Of a stretch of DNA of 64,000 nucleotides, positions 25,065-32,955 are shown piece by piece. The translations under genes and the position numbers were made by a program. The first letter of the stretch is position 1. Every line of letters starts with the position of its first letter. The notes below the pieces were generated by a model. That model made no database searches. It worked only from the letters and a program-made list of their open reading frames with translations, and had not been told where the DNA came from. This stretch comes from Cryptosporangium sp044454545 (GTDB lineage: Bacteria > Actinomycetota > Actinomycetes > Mycobacteriales > Cryptosporangiaceae), in NCBI RefSeq assembly GCF_044454545.1, contig NZ_JBITDV010000007.1, positions 248,001-312,000 of the forward strand. Direction: 5' to 3'.

Positions 25065-26920
25065 TTACGTGACGATTTGGTCCATCACGACGATCGCTCC
25101 GGCGGTCTGGCCCGCGCGGTACACCAGCGGGCTGGCTCCGACCCGGACCTGTACCGACCTTCCCTTGCGGTTTATCGCGTCGACGAGCAGCTCTTCCGGC
25201 TCGTCGCCACCGTTGAGCACCTGCCGCACGAGCGGCCGGAGCTGGTCGGTGGAGATGCCGATGTCGAGGTTGAGCAGGTGCTGGCCCACCGCCTCCTCCG
25301 GACGCAGGCCCCAGAGGTCTTCGGACTGCCGGTTCCAGACCCGCACGACCAGGTCGGAGTCGACGACGATGACGCCGCTGCGCAGGCTGCGCAGTATCGA
25401 CTCGAGGAACGCGTTGGCGTCATTGAGCTGGTCGGTGCGTTCACGCAGTTCGTCGTTGATCGACTGGAGCTCGTCGTTCGTCGACTGGAGCTCCTCGTTC
25501 ATCGTCTCCAGTTCTTCGTTCGCGGACTGGAGCTCCTCGTTGGTCGTCTCGAGCTCCTCGACCGTGGACTGGAGCTCCTCGTTGGTGGTCTCCAGTTCCT
25601 CGACCGTGGACTGCAGTTCCTCGTACGCGGTCTCGATCTGACGGTTCGCGTACTCGAGTTCGTCCTGGAGCTTGCGGTAGCGGGTGACGTCGTTGGCGAA
25701 CACCGCCGCACCGGCGTGCTGGCCGTCGGCGCTGATCAGCGGCACGACCTGGAGATCGAGGAAGAGCTTCTCGCCGGGCGACCGGGGCCACTCGACATCG
25801 CGGATCCACACCGGACGCCGGTCGCGCCGCACCTCCTCGAGGTGCGGTCGCAGCTCCACCGGACGGTAGGACAGGTCGAGGTCGAGGAACGGGCACCCGA
25901 GGTCGCGGGTGGAGATGCCGAACAGGGCCTCGGCCCGCTGGTTGACCCCGGCGACCGTGCCGTCGTCGGTGACCACGATCGTCGCCACCGGCGCAGTGAG
26001 CAGCGCCTCGGTCTGCAGCCGATCGGCACCGAGGAGTTCGCGCAGCGCGTTGCGGGCGCTGTTGCCGCTGGAAATCACGCCGAGTCCCGGTACAGCACGC
26101 GGAACCTTCCGGAAAAACCGCCGTTTGAGGTCGAGGGGAGTGAACAGCTGCCCGTGGCTGAGCAGCATCTCGGCCTTGCCGAGAAACAGTACGCCGATGT
26201 CGTTCAGTGCGAAATTGAATCGGGCCAGCACCCGGGACTGCGTTTCCGCGTTGAGGTACATCAGCGTATTGCGGCAGGTCAGGAAGTCCACGCGACTGAT
26301 CGGCGCATCCTGGACCAGGTCGTTGCGGCCGAAGATCACCCCGCGCCGGAGGTCCTTCGCGAACACGTACCGGGTCCCGGACCGCTCGAAGTACCGCTCG
26401 AGCAGGTCCGCCGGGACGGCCCGGGTTTCCTTCTCGCCGTAGGTCGCCTGCCGGGCGATCGCGAGCGCCTCGTCGTCGACGTCGGTCGCGTAGATCTTGA
26501 CCCGGTCGCGGAACTCCTCCGGACCGAGGATGTCGGCGAGCAGCATCGCGATGCTGTAGGCCTCTTCACCGGTGGCGCAACCCGCGCACCAGATGCGGAT
26601 GGTCTCCGACGGCTTCTTCGCGCTGATCATCTGGGGGATGATCTCGCCGCGCAGCTGGACCCAGGACTCCTGGTCGCGGAAGAACCCGGTGACGTTGATC
26701 AGGACCGTGTTGAACAGGATCGTGTACTCGTCCTGGTGTACCTGGAGGTAGGGAGGTACTCGGTCCAGCCGCCCTCGAGGTTCAACGCCTGCGTCCGGCG
26801 GGCGACCCGGCGCATGAGGCTCGAGCGCTTGTAGCCGGTGAAGTCGAACCCTCTGCTCTCCTTGAGGAATTCGAGTAGCGCCTCGAAGGCAGGGTCGTCC
26901 TCGGTCACAGGAGTCCTCAC
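25065..26920 (-). pseudogene. CheR-type methyltransferase with coiled coil and PAS domains, frameshifted
   Basis: The reading frame is split. From ATG 26920 the N-terminal CheR domain reads AFEALLEFLKESRGFDFTGY... and RRVARRTQALNLEG; it then leaves frame near 26745-26765 and stops at 26699. The correct continuation YLQVHQDEYTILFNTVLINV and the rest of the CheR catalytic domain (IRIWCAGCATGEEAYSIAML) are in the next frame, shifted by one base. The remainder has PAS-like segments, a heptad coiled coil built of repeated ELQSTVEELETTNE units (42-bp DNA repeats near 25440-25640) and a final PAS. A single missing base in the CTCCCTACC stretch would explain it. It may be a true mutation or a sequencing error, because the downstream frame stays intact for 560 codons. 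Confidence 0.85.
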
Positions 26921-26965
26921 TGACGGCAGTGCGGGGTCGTGCAGGCAGGGTAACCGGTGAACGGG

Positions 26966-27961
26966 TCAGCCTTGGCCCGGCGGTTCCCGGGCGAGGAGGT
27001 CGCGGATCAGCCGGGCGGATTCGCTGAGCTCGTCGGCCGCGCTGATGTTGCTGCCCGCGGTGAGCGGGGCGCCCCGGTCGAGCGCCGACTCGGCGAGCCG
27101 CCGGTGCAGCGCGGCCTTGTCCTCCATCGTGCGCAGGGCCATCCAGAGCGCACTCTCCACCGCGGTGTTCTGCCGGTCGAGCAGGCTGTCGGGCGACCAG
27201 GCGTGGCCGACCCGGCAGCGGTAGCGGGTCATCGGCCCTTCGGTCACCGCGAACAGGGCTCCACTGCAATCGGGGCACCCGAGCCCGGCCGGGATGCCCG
27301 GCCGGTGGGAATCGTTGAGTTCGTCCATGTTCAGCTCCGCGATCGCGGTCTCGTGCTGCAGCAGCGGATCGGCCGGTTCGGCGTCGGGGGTCGGGTCTTC
27401 GCCGACCAGGAGGGCGATGATCGGGCCGATCTTGTCGGCCGGTGCGACGGTGGCACTGCCGCAGACCGCCAGGGCGGCGCGGGGCATCCCGTCGTAGAGC
27501 GCGTCGTCGGGATCCTGGACCACGGCGACGCCGGAGTGGCGGGTGATCGTGGCGAGACCGGCGGCGCCGTCGTCGAGCATGCCGGAGAGGACGACGCCGA
27601 CGACCGCAGAGCCGTGCACCCGGACCGCGGACCGGAACAGCGGGTCGATGGCCGGGCGGTGACCGTTCTCCCGCGGCCCTCGGGAGAGCACGCAATGACC
27701 GTCGCTGACGGTCAGATGGTGATCCGGCGGGGCCACGTAGATGTGGCCGGTCCGGAGGTGGTCGCCGTCCTTGACCGTGGTGGCCGGCAGCGGACCGGAC
27801 CGGTCGAGAATCGACCCGAGCACGCTGGTGCCACCGGGCGAGGTGTGGAGGACGACGAGCACCGAGGCCGGCAGATCCGGGGGGAACCCGCGGACCACTG
27901 CGCGCAGGCTTTCCACGCCGCCGGCGGAGGCACCGATGACGACGAGCGGTCGGCCTGGCAT
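26966..27961 (-). CDS. CheB-type protein-glutamate methylesterase without receiver domain
   Basis: This 331-residue protein has the CheB catalytic domain at residues 1-190: VVIGASAGGVESL (nucleophile S12), VVLHTSPGG (catalytic H39 region) and an acidic region GMLDDGAAGL. There is no N-terminal response-regulator domain. A zinc-ribbon-like GCPDCSGALF ... YRCRVGHAW follows (about 228-256), and the C-terminus is helical. Such CheB/CheR pairs occur outside classical chemotaxis as accessory signalling modules. The gene is directly upstream of the frameshifted CheR-PAS gene (45-base gap) and no chemoreceptor, CheA or CheW is near. The start ATG is at 27961 with GGAGGGGCC-like context. Confidence 0.9.
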   Translation of the reverse strand: MPGRPLVVIGASAGGVESLRAVVRGFPPDLPASVLVVLHTSPGGTSVLGSILDRSGPLPATTVKDGDHLRTGHIYVAPPDHHLTVSDGHCVLSRGPRENGHRPAIDPLFRSAVRVHGSAVVGVVLSGMLDDGAAGLATITRHSGVAVVQDPDDALYDGMPRAALAVCGSATVAPADKIGPIIALLVGEDPTPDAEPADPLLQHETAIAELNMDELNDSHRPGIPAGLGCPDCSGALFAVTEGPMTRYRCRVGHAWSPDSLLDRQNTAVESALWMALRTMEDKAALHRRLAESALDRGAPLTAGSNISAADELSESARLIRDLLAREPPGQG

Positions 27962-28049
27962 GGAGGGGCCCCCTTCGTGGGTGTGTCTCCCCGGGATCGC
28001 TGACTGTGACGGACGTTACTCGCGCGGAGCGCCGGAGTCCCCTCCCGGC

Positions 28050-28075
28050 GTGTGCCCGCTGCGGATCGTGGGTAA
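28050..28075 (+). promoter_or_regulatory. SigB/SigF-type promoter motif upstream of the ATPase gene
   Basis: GTGT (28050-28053), a 16-base spacer and GGGTAA (28070-28075) lie about 40-60 bases upstream of the HATPase start, on the coding strand. An anti-sigma ATPase under control of such a promoter would be a feedback loop. Confidence 0.5.
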
Positions 28076-28116
28076 CTCCTGGCCACAGAAAGATTGCGCG
28101 GACCCGGAGGGCGGTG

Positions 28117-28605
28117 GTGGTCGTGGCGGGGATGCGCGTCGCACCGCGGCTCGACGGGAACGCCGCCGACCTGCTCCATTTCTACCCGGCGATGGAGGCG
28201 GGTGTGCGCCACGTCGATGACCGACCGGCACGGGTCAAGCGGGACTGCACGGTTCCGGCCGACCCGTCCGCTTCGGCGACGGCAAGGCGGTTCCTTCAGC
28301 AGGCAGCCGCTGACTGGAACCTGTCGCCGGATCTGACCGAGATCGCTCAGCTGGTCGTCAGCGAGCTGGTCTCCAACGCTGTCGAACACGCCGGTACGTC
28401 GTCCACCGTCGTGCTCGAGTTGTCCGAGGGAGAGCTCACTGTCCGTGTCCGTGATGGCTCGACCGTCCAGCCGGTGGCCCGGCCCCTGGACATGGTCAGC
28501 TTCCGTGGGCGTGGGCTGCCGCTGATCGACCGGGTGAGCGATCGCTGGGGAATCGTGAACGACGACGACGGGAAAACGGTCTGGGCAACGCTGCGCGACG
28601 TTTAG
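28117..28605 (+). CDS. GHKL ATPase, RsbW-like anti-sigma factor/serine kinase
   Basis: This protein of about 162 residues has a complete GHKL core: N-box LVVSELVSNAVEHAG, G1 VRVRDGST and G2 FRGRGLPLIDRV, ending with VWATLRDV. It likely binds a sigma factor or phosphorylates a STAS partner such as the one at 13941. Several starts are possible: GTG at 28114, 28117 or 28123 behind GGAGGG (28106-28111), or ATG at 28132 with a close GGCGGGG. I use GTG 28117. The frame extends upstream to 28006 without any site. It is followed after 28 bases by the MBL gene. Confidence 0.85.
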   Translation: MVVAGMRVAPRLDGNAADLLHFYPAMEAGVRHVDDRPARVKRDCTVPADPSASATARRFLQQAAADWNLSPDLTEIAQLVVSELVSNAVEHAGTSSTVVLELSEGELTVRVRDGSTVQPVARPLDMVSFRGRGLPLIDRVSDRWGIVNDDDGKTVWATLRDV

Positions 28606-28633
28606 ACCGCGCTGCCGGGTTACCCGGCGGCGT

Positions 28634-29461
28634 ATGACCTTCGGAAGCCTGATGTTCGTCGGTAACGCCACCGTGCTGTTGCGGCTCGGCGGGTTCACTG
28701 TCCTCACCGATCCGAACTTCCTGCACCGGGGCGAGTTCGCATACCTCGGCTACGGGCTCGTCACCCGACGCCTGACCGAGCCGGCGATCGCGCTCGAGTC
28801 GTTGCCGCCGCTGGACGCCGTGGTGCTCTCCCATCTGCACGGGGATCACTTCGATCGGCGGGCGTCCCGGGGGCTCGTGCGCACGACGCCGATCGTCACG
28901 ACGCCGCACGCGGCCGGGCGGCTGGTCAAACGGGGTTTCCGGGCGGCCGAGGCGCTCCGGCCGTGGACCGCGTGGGAGTCGCGCCGCGGGAAAGAGGTCC
29001 TGCGGGTCACCGCCGTACCCGGGCAGCACGGCCCGGCGCTCGTCCACCGGCTCCTGCCGCCGGTGATGGGCAGTGTCGTCGATCTCGTGCGGGACGGGAC
29101 CCGGGTGTTCCGGCTCTACCTCAGCGGCGACACGCTGTGCCGGCCGTGGCTCGGCGAAATCGCCGAACGCTTCGACGGCATCGACGCCGCACTCGTCCAC
29201 CTGGGCGGGACGAAGGTGCTCGGCGTCCTGGTGACGATGGACGGCAAGCAGGGGGCGGACCTGGTCGAGCTGGTGCGGCCGTCGACGGTCTACCCGATCC
29301 ATTTCGACGACTACCGGGCGTTCAAATCGCCGCTGGCCGAGTTCGTCTCCGAGGCGGCCCGGCGGGGCATCAACGACGTGCGTGAGCTGCACAGAGGCGA
29401 CACCGTTCCGCTGTTTCGAACGGAGGGCGACGGGCATCCCGGTTCGCATGCGCCTGCCTGA
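28634..29461 (+). CDS. MBL-fold metallo-hydrolase (UlaG-like)
   Basis: This 275-residue protein has the metallo-beta-lactamase fold with the complete metal signature HLHGDH (H67, H69, D71, H72), later ligands in VPGQHGP and SGDT, and PIHFDD near the end. It resembles UlaG-like lactonases and broad-range beta-lactamase-fold hydrolases. There is no signal peptide, so it acts in the cytoplasm. The stop lies 14 bases into the next gene, so both are translationally coupled. A palindrome GCCGGGTTACCCGGC just upstream of the ATG may be the end of the ATPase transcript. The substrate is unknown. Confidence 0.88.
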   Translation: MTFGSLMFVGNATVLLRLGGFTVLTDPNFLHRGEFAYLGYGLVTRRLTEPAIALESLPPLDAVVLSHLHGDHFDRRASRGLVRTTPIVTTPHAAGRLVKRGFRAAEALRPWTAWESRRGKEVLRVTAVPGQHGPALVHRLLPPVMGSVVDLVRDGTRVFRLYLSGDTLCRPWLGEIAERFDGIDAALVHLGGTKVLGVLVTMDGKQGADLVELVRPSTVYPIHFDDYRAFKSPLAEFVSEAARRGINDVRELHRGDTVPLFRTEGDGHPGSHAPA

Positions 29462-30476
29462 ACCACGTGGTGTCCTCAGCGAATCGCTCGTCGGAGTGCT
29501 GGACGGTTCGACGTCCGGGATCCTCGACACTGGGCCGGCGGAAGTCGCCGAGCCCTGGCTGGACGACGATCTGCAACTTTCGCTCTGGATGCTCTACGAA
29601 CTGCACTACCGGGGCTTCGACGGCGTCGACCCCGACCTGGAGTGGGACCCGGAGCTGATCCGGCTGCGCGGCGGCCTGGAGACCCGGTTCCTGGACGGTG
29701 TGCGTGCCGCCGTGACCGTTCCGGAGGCGCGGTCGGTGGCCGCGGGGCTGACTTCGCTGGCCGGCCAGGACACCGGGCCGTCGATGAGCCGGTACCTGCA
29801 GCGCACGGCGACGCTCGAGCAGTTCCGCGAGTTCGTCGTCCACCGCTCGATCTACCACCTCAAAGAGGCCGACCCGCACAGCTGGGGGATTCCGCGGCTC
29901 GGCGGCCGGCCGAAAGCGGCGCTGGTCGAGATCCAGTCCGACGAGTACGGCGGCGGTCGCCTCGAGCGGATGCATGCCGAGCTGTTCCGCACGACGATGG
30001 CGTCGCTCGGGCTCGACACCGGGTACGGCGCCTACCTCGGATCGGTGTCGGCGCCGACGCTGGCGACCAACAACCTGATGTCGCTGTTCGGCCTGCACCG
30101 ACGCTGGCTCGGTGCGCTGCTGGGCCACCTGGCGGCCTACGAGATGACCTCGTCGATCCCGAACCGGCGGTACGGCAACGCGCTGCGGCGACTGGGCGGC
30201 GACGCGAACGCGACCCGCTTCTACGACGAGCACGTGACCGCCGACGCCGTGCACGAGCAGATCGCCGCCCACGACCTGTGCGGTGGGTACGTGGAGCAGA
30301 ACCCCGCGGCGGCACCGGACGTACTGTTCGGCGCCGCCGCCGGCCTGTTCCTGGACGACGTGGCCGCGTCCTGGATCCTGGCCCGGTGGGAGAGCGGGCG
30401 GTCAGCCCTTGAACCCCACGAGCTTGTGAGTCCCGTCGCAGAACGGCTTGCGCCCGGACTTGCCACACCGGCATAG
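29448..30476 (+). CDS. Iron-containing redox enzyme family protein (haem-oxygenase-like fold)
   Basis: This 342-residue protein belongs to the haem-oxygenase-like diiron group. The signatures are VHRSIYHLKEADPHSWGIP (H and E ligands) and AALVEIQSDEYGGGR (E and D ligands), followed by a helical bundle with MHAELF and a second acidic/His set YDEHVTADAVHEQIAAHDL. Members of this family perform non-haem diiron oxidations of amino or fatty-acid-like substrates. The ATG at 29448 overlaps the MBL stop by 14 bases; the frame opens further upstream without a better site. Its last 75 bases overlap the convergent CDGSH gene. It probably works with the MBL hydrolase. Confidence 0.85.
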   Translation: MRLPEPRGVLSESLVGVLDGSTSGILDTGPAEVAEPWLDDDLQLSLWMLYELHYRGFDGVDPDLEWDPELIRLRGGLETRFLDGVRAAVTVPEARSVAAGLTSLAGQDTGPSMSRYLQRTATLEQFREFVVHRSIYHLKEADPHSWGIPRLGGRPKAALVEIQSDEYGGGRLERMHAELFRTTMASLGLDTGYGAYLGSVSAPTLATNNLMSLFGLHRRWLGALLGHLAAYEMTSSIPNRRYGNALRRLGGDANATRFYDEHVTADAVHEQIAAHDLCGGYVEQNPAAAPDVLFGAAAGLFLDDVAASWILARWESGRSALEPHELVSPVAERLAPGLATPA

Positions 30477-30608
30477 CGCCACGGTGGCCCGCTCCGGATC
30501 GATCTCGCCGCCGTCCTGATCGCGGAGACGGAAGTCTCCGCGGATCAGTAACGGCCCGTCCTCGTACATCGTCACCGTGACGTCGTTCAGACTTCCGCGT
30601 TCTTCCAC
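30402..30608 (-). CDS. CDGSH iron-sulfur protein
   Basis: This 68-residue protein has the CDGSH zinc-finger-like 2Fe-2S motif C46-x-C48-x8-C57-D-G-T-H61, the three-Cys one-His pattern of mitoNEET-like proteins. It begins with a beta-strand segment (TVTMYEDGPLLIRGDF). It starts with the ATG at 30608, inside the Rieske gene end (22-base overlap), so it is co-translated with that gene. It overlaps the convergent redox-enzyme gene by 75 bases at its 3-prime end. It probably transfers electrons or clusters in the same redox context. Confidence 0.92.
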   Translation of the reverse strand: MEERGSLNDVTVTMYEDGPLLIRGDFRLRDQDGGEIDPERATVALCRCGKSGRKPFCDGTHKLVGFKG

Positions 30609-31486
30609 ACGCTTCCTTCCGCGAACGCCCGGGCGCGCAGGCGTCCGGCGGCAATTTCGGTCCGGAACACCGGCTGGCAGGCGGTCGCCGGGCCGCGCAG
30701 CGGCTCGCCGTCGACCAGGCGGAACACCGAGCCGTGCCAGGGACAGGTGATCCGCGGCTCACCCGGCCCATCGGTCACCCCGCCCTCGTGCAACGGCCCG
30801 CCGACGTGCGAGCACTCCGACGCCAGGACGTGGACGCCGTCGCCGTTCGCCCGCCGGTAGACGACCACGGTGGTGTCACCCACCTCGCGTCGCACCGGCT
30901 CGCCGATCGGGAAGTCCGAGAGCGGGCCGAGGTCGATCCAGCGGTCGCCGGCGCGGCGCATCGCCCCTTCGGCGTGATTGACGCCGCCGGCCTGCGAATA
31001 CGCGAGGTGGCCGCCCAGCGCGCCACCGAGGCCGACCGCGGCCAGCCCGAGCAGCGCGAGCCCGGCACCTTTGACCTGGTGCCCGTTCTTGCGCGCCGAC
31101 CAGGACGCGGCGTACAAGGTCACCCCGACCGTGTTCGCGGCAGCGTGGACCAGCCCGACCCGGCGCTGGTCCGGCTCGAGGTCGGCCCAGTCCGCGAACC
31201 CGGCCGCCATCGCCGCCGGTGCGGTGAGCAGCCCGAGCGCGATCAACCGGCGCGAGGCATTGCGTCCGCCGGGGGTGAAGTCGAGGGCGCTGGCCGAGAT
31301 CCAGGCGCCGACCGGCACCTGGACGAGGATCGGATGAACGGGATGGCCGAGCCATCGACCGTGCAAAAGATCAGCGATCCGCGCGTTCGGGATCGTCGAG
31401 TGGACGGCTCCCGCGATCGCCTCCGCGACGGGATCGAGGGGACGGGCGTTCTCCAGGCGGGAAAACAGTGCTCGGATCACCGACAT
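30587..31486 (-). CDS. DUF2231 membrane domain fused to Rieske [2Fe-2S] domain
   Basis: This 299-residue protein has an N-terminal DUF2231-type membrane domain (about 40-165; WLGHPVHPILVQVPVGAW and helices at about 55-68, 80-97, 113-128 and 140-163) and a C-terminal Rieske domain (about 185-290). The cluster ligands are C225-S-H227 and C248-P-W-H251. This is a membrane-associated ferredoxin-like electron carrier. The ATG at 31486 was chosen from the domain start and because a SigB/SigF-like promoter (GTGT-N15-GGGTAA) ends 11 bases upstream; the longer frame runs through this promoter. The transcript would be almost leaderless. It overlaps the downstream CDGSH gene. Confidence 0.9.
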   Translation of the reverse strand: MSVIRALFSRLENARPLDPVAEAIAGAVHSTIPNARIADLLHGRWLGHPVHPILVQVPVGAWISASALDFTPGGRNASRRLIALGLLTAPAAMAAGFADWADLEPDQRRVGLVHAAANTVGVTLYAASWSARKNGHQVKGAGLALLGLAAVGLGGALGGHLAYSQAGGVNHAEGAMRRAGDRWIDLGPLSDFPIGEPVRREVGDTTVVVYRRANGDGVHVLASECSHVGGPLHEGGVTDGPGEPRITCPWHGSVFRLVDGEPLRGPATACQPVFRTEIAAGRLRARAFAEGSVWKNAEV

Positions 31487-31496
31487 AGTGCCCCGG

Positions 31497-31521
31497 TTAC
31501 CCGCCGGGCGGTCGATCACAC
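31497..31521 (-). promoter_or_regulatory. SigB/SigF-type promoter motif for Rieske-CDGSH
   Basis: On the minus strand GTGT (31521-31518) is followed after 15 bases by GGGTAA (31502-31497). It points towards the Rieske start at 31486 and is back to back with the next motif on the plus strand. Confidence 0.55.
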
Positions 31522-31539
31522 TACGAACGCCCGATTTGG

Positions 31540-31564
31540 GTGTGGGCTCCGATTGACCGGGTAG
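31540..31564 (+). promoter_or_regulatory. SigB/SigF-type promoter motif for the DUF6480 gene
   Basis: GTGT (31540-31543), a 15-base spacer and GGGTAG (31559-31564) lie 30 bases upstream of the ATG at 31595. It is divergent from the Rieske promoter with only 18 bases between the two -35 elements. Confidence 0.55.
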
Positions 31565-31594
31565 GTCCGTGATCCCTTCGACGGAGGAGCACGG

Positions 31595-31825
31595 ATGAGT
31601 TGGCAGGGACCTGATCCGAGCCGGACGCCGGGACTCGAGCCGGGCGGTGGCGTGCCGCCCGGTGAGACGCCCCCGGGTGAGGGCGGAACCTCGGCGATCA
31701 CTCATCAGGAGAAAGGCCCGGCGCCGAAGTGGGTGCCGTGGGCGGTGATCACCGCCCTCGGCGTGGTCGTGCTGATGGTGGCGCTGCTCATGCTGGTCCG
31801 GGTGTTCCTGATGGCCTCGGACTGA
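31595..31825 (+). CDS. DUF6480-like small membrane protein
   Basis: This 76-residue protein matches the actinobacterial DUF6480 pattern: RTPGLEPGGGVPPGETPP (about 10-27), a polar Gly-rich linker and one C-terminal membrane helix (about 47-69, WVPWAVITALGVVVLMVALL). The ATG at 31595 follows an excellent GGAGGAG site. It is a tail-anchored small membrane protein of unknown function. The upstream SigB/SigF-like promoter makes it a probable stress-induced protein. The stop is 11 bases from the convergent epimerase gene. Confidence 0.9.
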   Translation: MSWQGPDPSRTPGLEPGGGVPPGETPPGEGGTSAITHQEKGPAPKWVPWAVITALGVVVLMVALLMLVRVFLMASD

Positions 31826-31836
31826 GGGTTAGGCCG

Positions 31837-32850
31837 TCAGCCGAAGAGCCGCAGGGGGCGGAGCAGCGGGGATCGGTCGCCGGCGTTGGCGCGGATGCCG
31901 TCGATCACGTCGTCGAGGGCCTGGGCGGCGGTACGCAGCGGCGTCCAGCCCAGTTCGCCCCGGGCCCGGGCGCTGTCCAGCAGCGGATGTCCGAGCAGCA
32001 TGTCCACCCAGCCGACGTCGACCGGTTGCAGCCGGGTGACCCAGGTCGCGGCGGCGGCGGTCCGGAGCGCTCCGGCCGGAAGCCGCACCCGCCGGGCGCC
32101 GAACGCCGTCGCGAGGTCGTCCGGGGTGAGCGGGGCCGCCGGGGCCAGGTTGAACGCGCCGCCGGCCCGCGAAGCCAGGATGCGCAGCACGGCGTCGGCG
32201 ACGTCGTCCGCGTGGACGACCTGGGTGACGGTCTCGTCCGGTAGCGGCAGGACCGGGAGCCGCAGCCGGGCGAGCGGGCGGGCCGGGGCGGGCAGGAAGT
32301 AGCGCAGCAGTTCGGCGGCGGCGCGCTTCTGCACGACGAGCGCCGGTCTGATCCGGGTGACCGTCGACAGCACGCCCCGGCGCTCGGCGGCATCGAGCAG
32401 GCGCTCCGCCGCGGCCTTGTCCCGGCTGTACGACGACGTCGGGATGCCGCCGGTGGCCCAGGACTCGTCGACCAGTCGGTCCTTCGGCCCGGCCGAGTAG
32501 GCGCCGACCGAGGACGCGTGCACGAGATGCGGCACACCGGCGGCCGCGGCGGCGGAAATCACGGCTTCGGTGCCGAGCAGGTTCGTGCGGATCAGCCGCC
32601 GGCGGTCGTGGCTCGGCTGGATCGCCCAGGCCAGGTGCACCACGGCGTCGGCGTTCGCGAACGCGGCGCGCAGGGTGGCGTCCGCCTGAACCGAACCGAC
32701 GTCGCAGGCGACCCAGCGCGTTCCGGGAGGGGCGGCTCGGTCCGGCGGGACCCGCCGGACGATCCCGACCACCTCCGTGCCGGATCTCAGAGCCGCCCGA
32801 ACAACAGCACTTCCGACATTTCCACTCGCTCCGGTCACCGCGATGCGCAT
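31837..32850 (-). CDS. NAD-dependent epimerase/dehydratase (extended SDR)
   Basis: This 337-residue extended SDR begins MRIAVTGASGNVGSAVVRAA with the GxxGxxG NAD(P) motif (7-13) and has VHASSVGAYS (about 109-118) and a relaxed YSRDK (about 138-142) with the Tyr-Lys catalytic pair. The C-terminal substrate domain contains VTQVVHADDVADAVLRIL. It resembles nucleoside-diphosphate-sugar epimerases and 3-beta-HSD-like proteins of actinobacteria. The ATG at 32850 opens the Rossmann strand; the open frame extends for kilobases upstream only because minus-strand stops are rare in GC-rich DNA. It is monocistronic, and the substrate is unknown. Confidence 0.88.
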   Translation of the reverse strand: MRIAVTGASGNVGSAVVRAALRSGTEVVGIVRRVPPDRAAPPGTRWVACDVGSVQADATLRAAFANADAVVHLAWAIQPSHDRRRLIRTNLLGTEAVISAAAAAGVPHLVHASSVGAYSAGPKDRLVDESWATGGIPTSSYSRDKAAAERLLDAAERRGVLSTVTRIRPALVVQKRAAAELLRYFLPAPARPLARLRLPVLPLPDETVTQVVHADDVADAVLRILASRAGGAFNLAPAAPLTPDDLATAFGARRVRLPAGALRTAAAATWVTRLQPVDVGWVDMLLGHPLLDSARARGELGWTPLRTAAQALDDVIDGIRANAGDRSPLLRPLRLFG

Positions 32851-32955
32851 GACAGGGCGGTTCCCCGTGAGGACTTCGGCAACCACGGAAGGTTGCCACG
32901 AGACTGTTACTCTCGGCCCGTCCCAGAGGTAGGCGTTCCAGAGTCGAGAAATCGC

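Noticed and set aside
26927..26951. GTGC-N15-GGGTAA on the plus strand near the CheR/CheB junction
   Set aside because: Both neighbouring genes are on the minus strand, so there is no gene for it to drive and it is probably a chance match.
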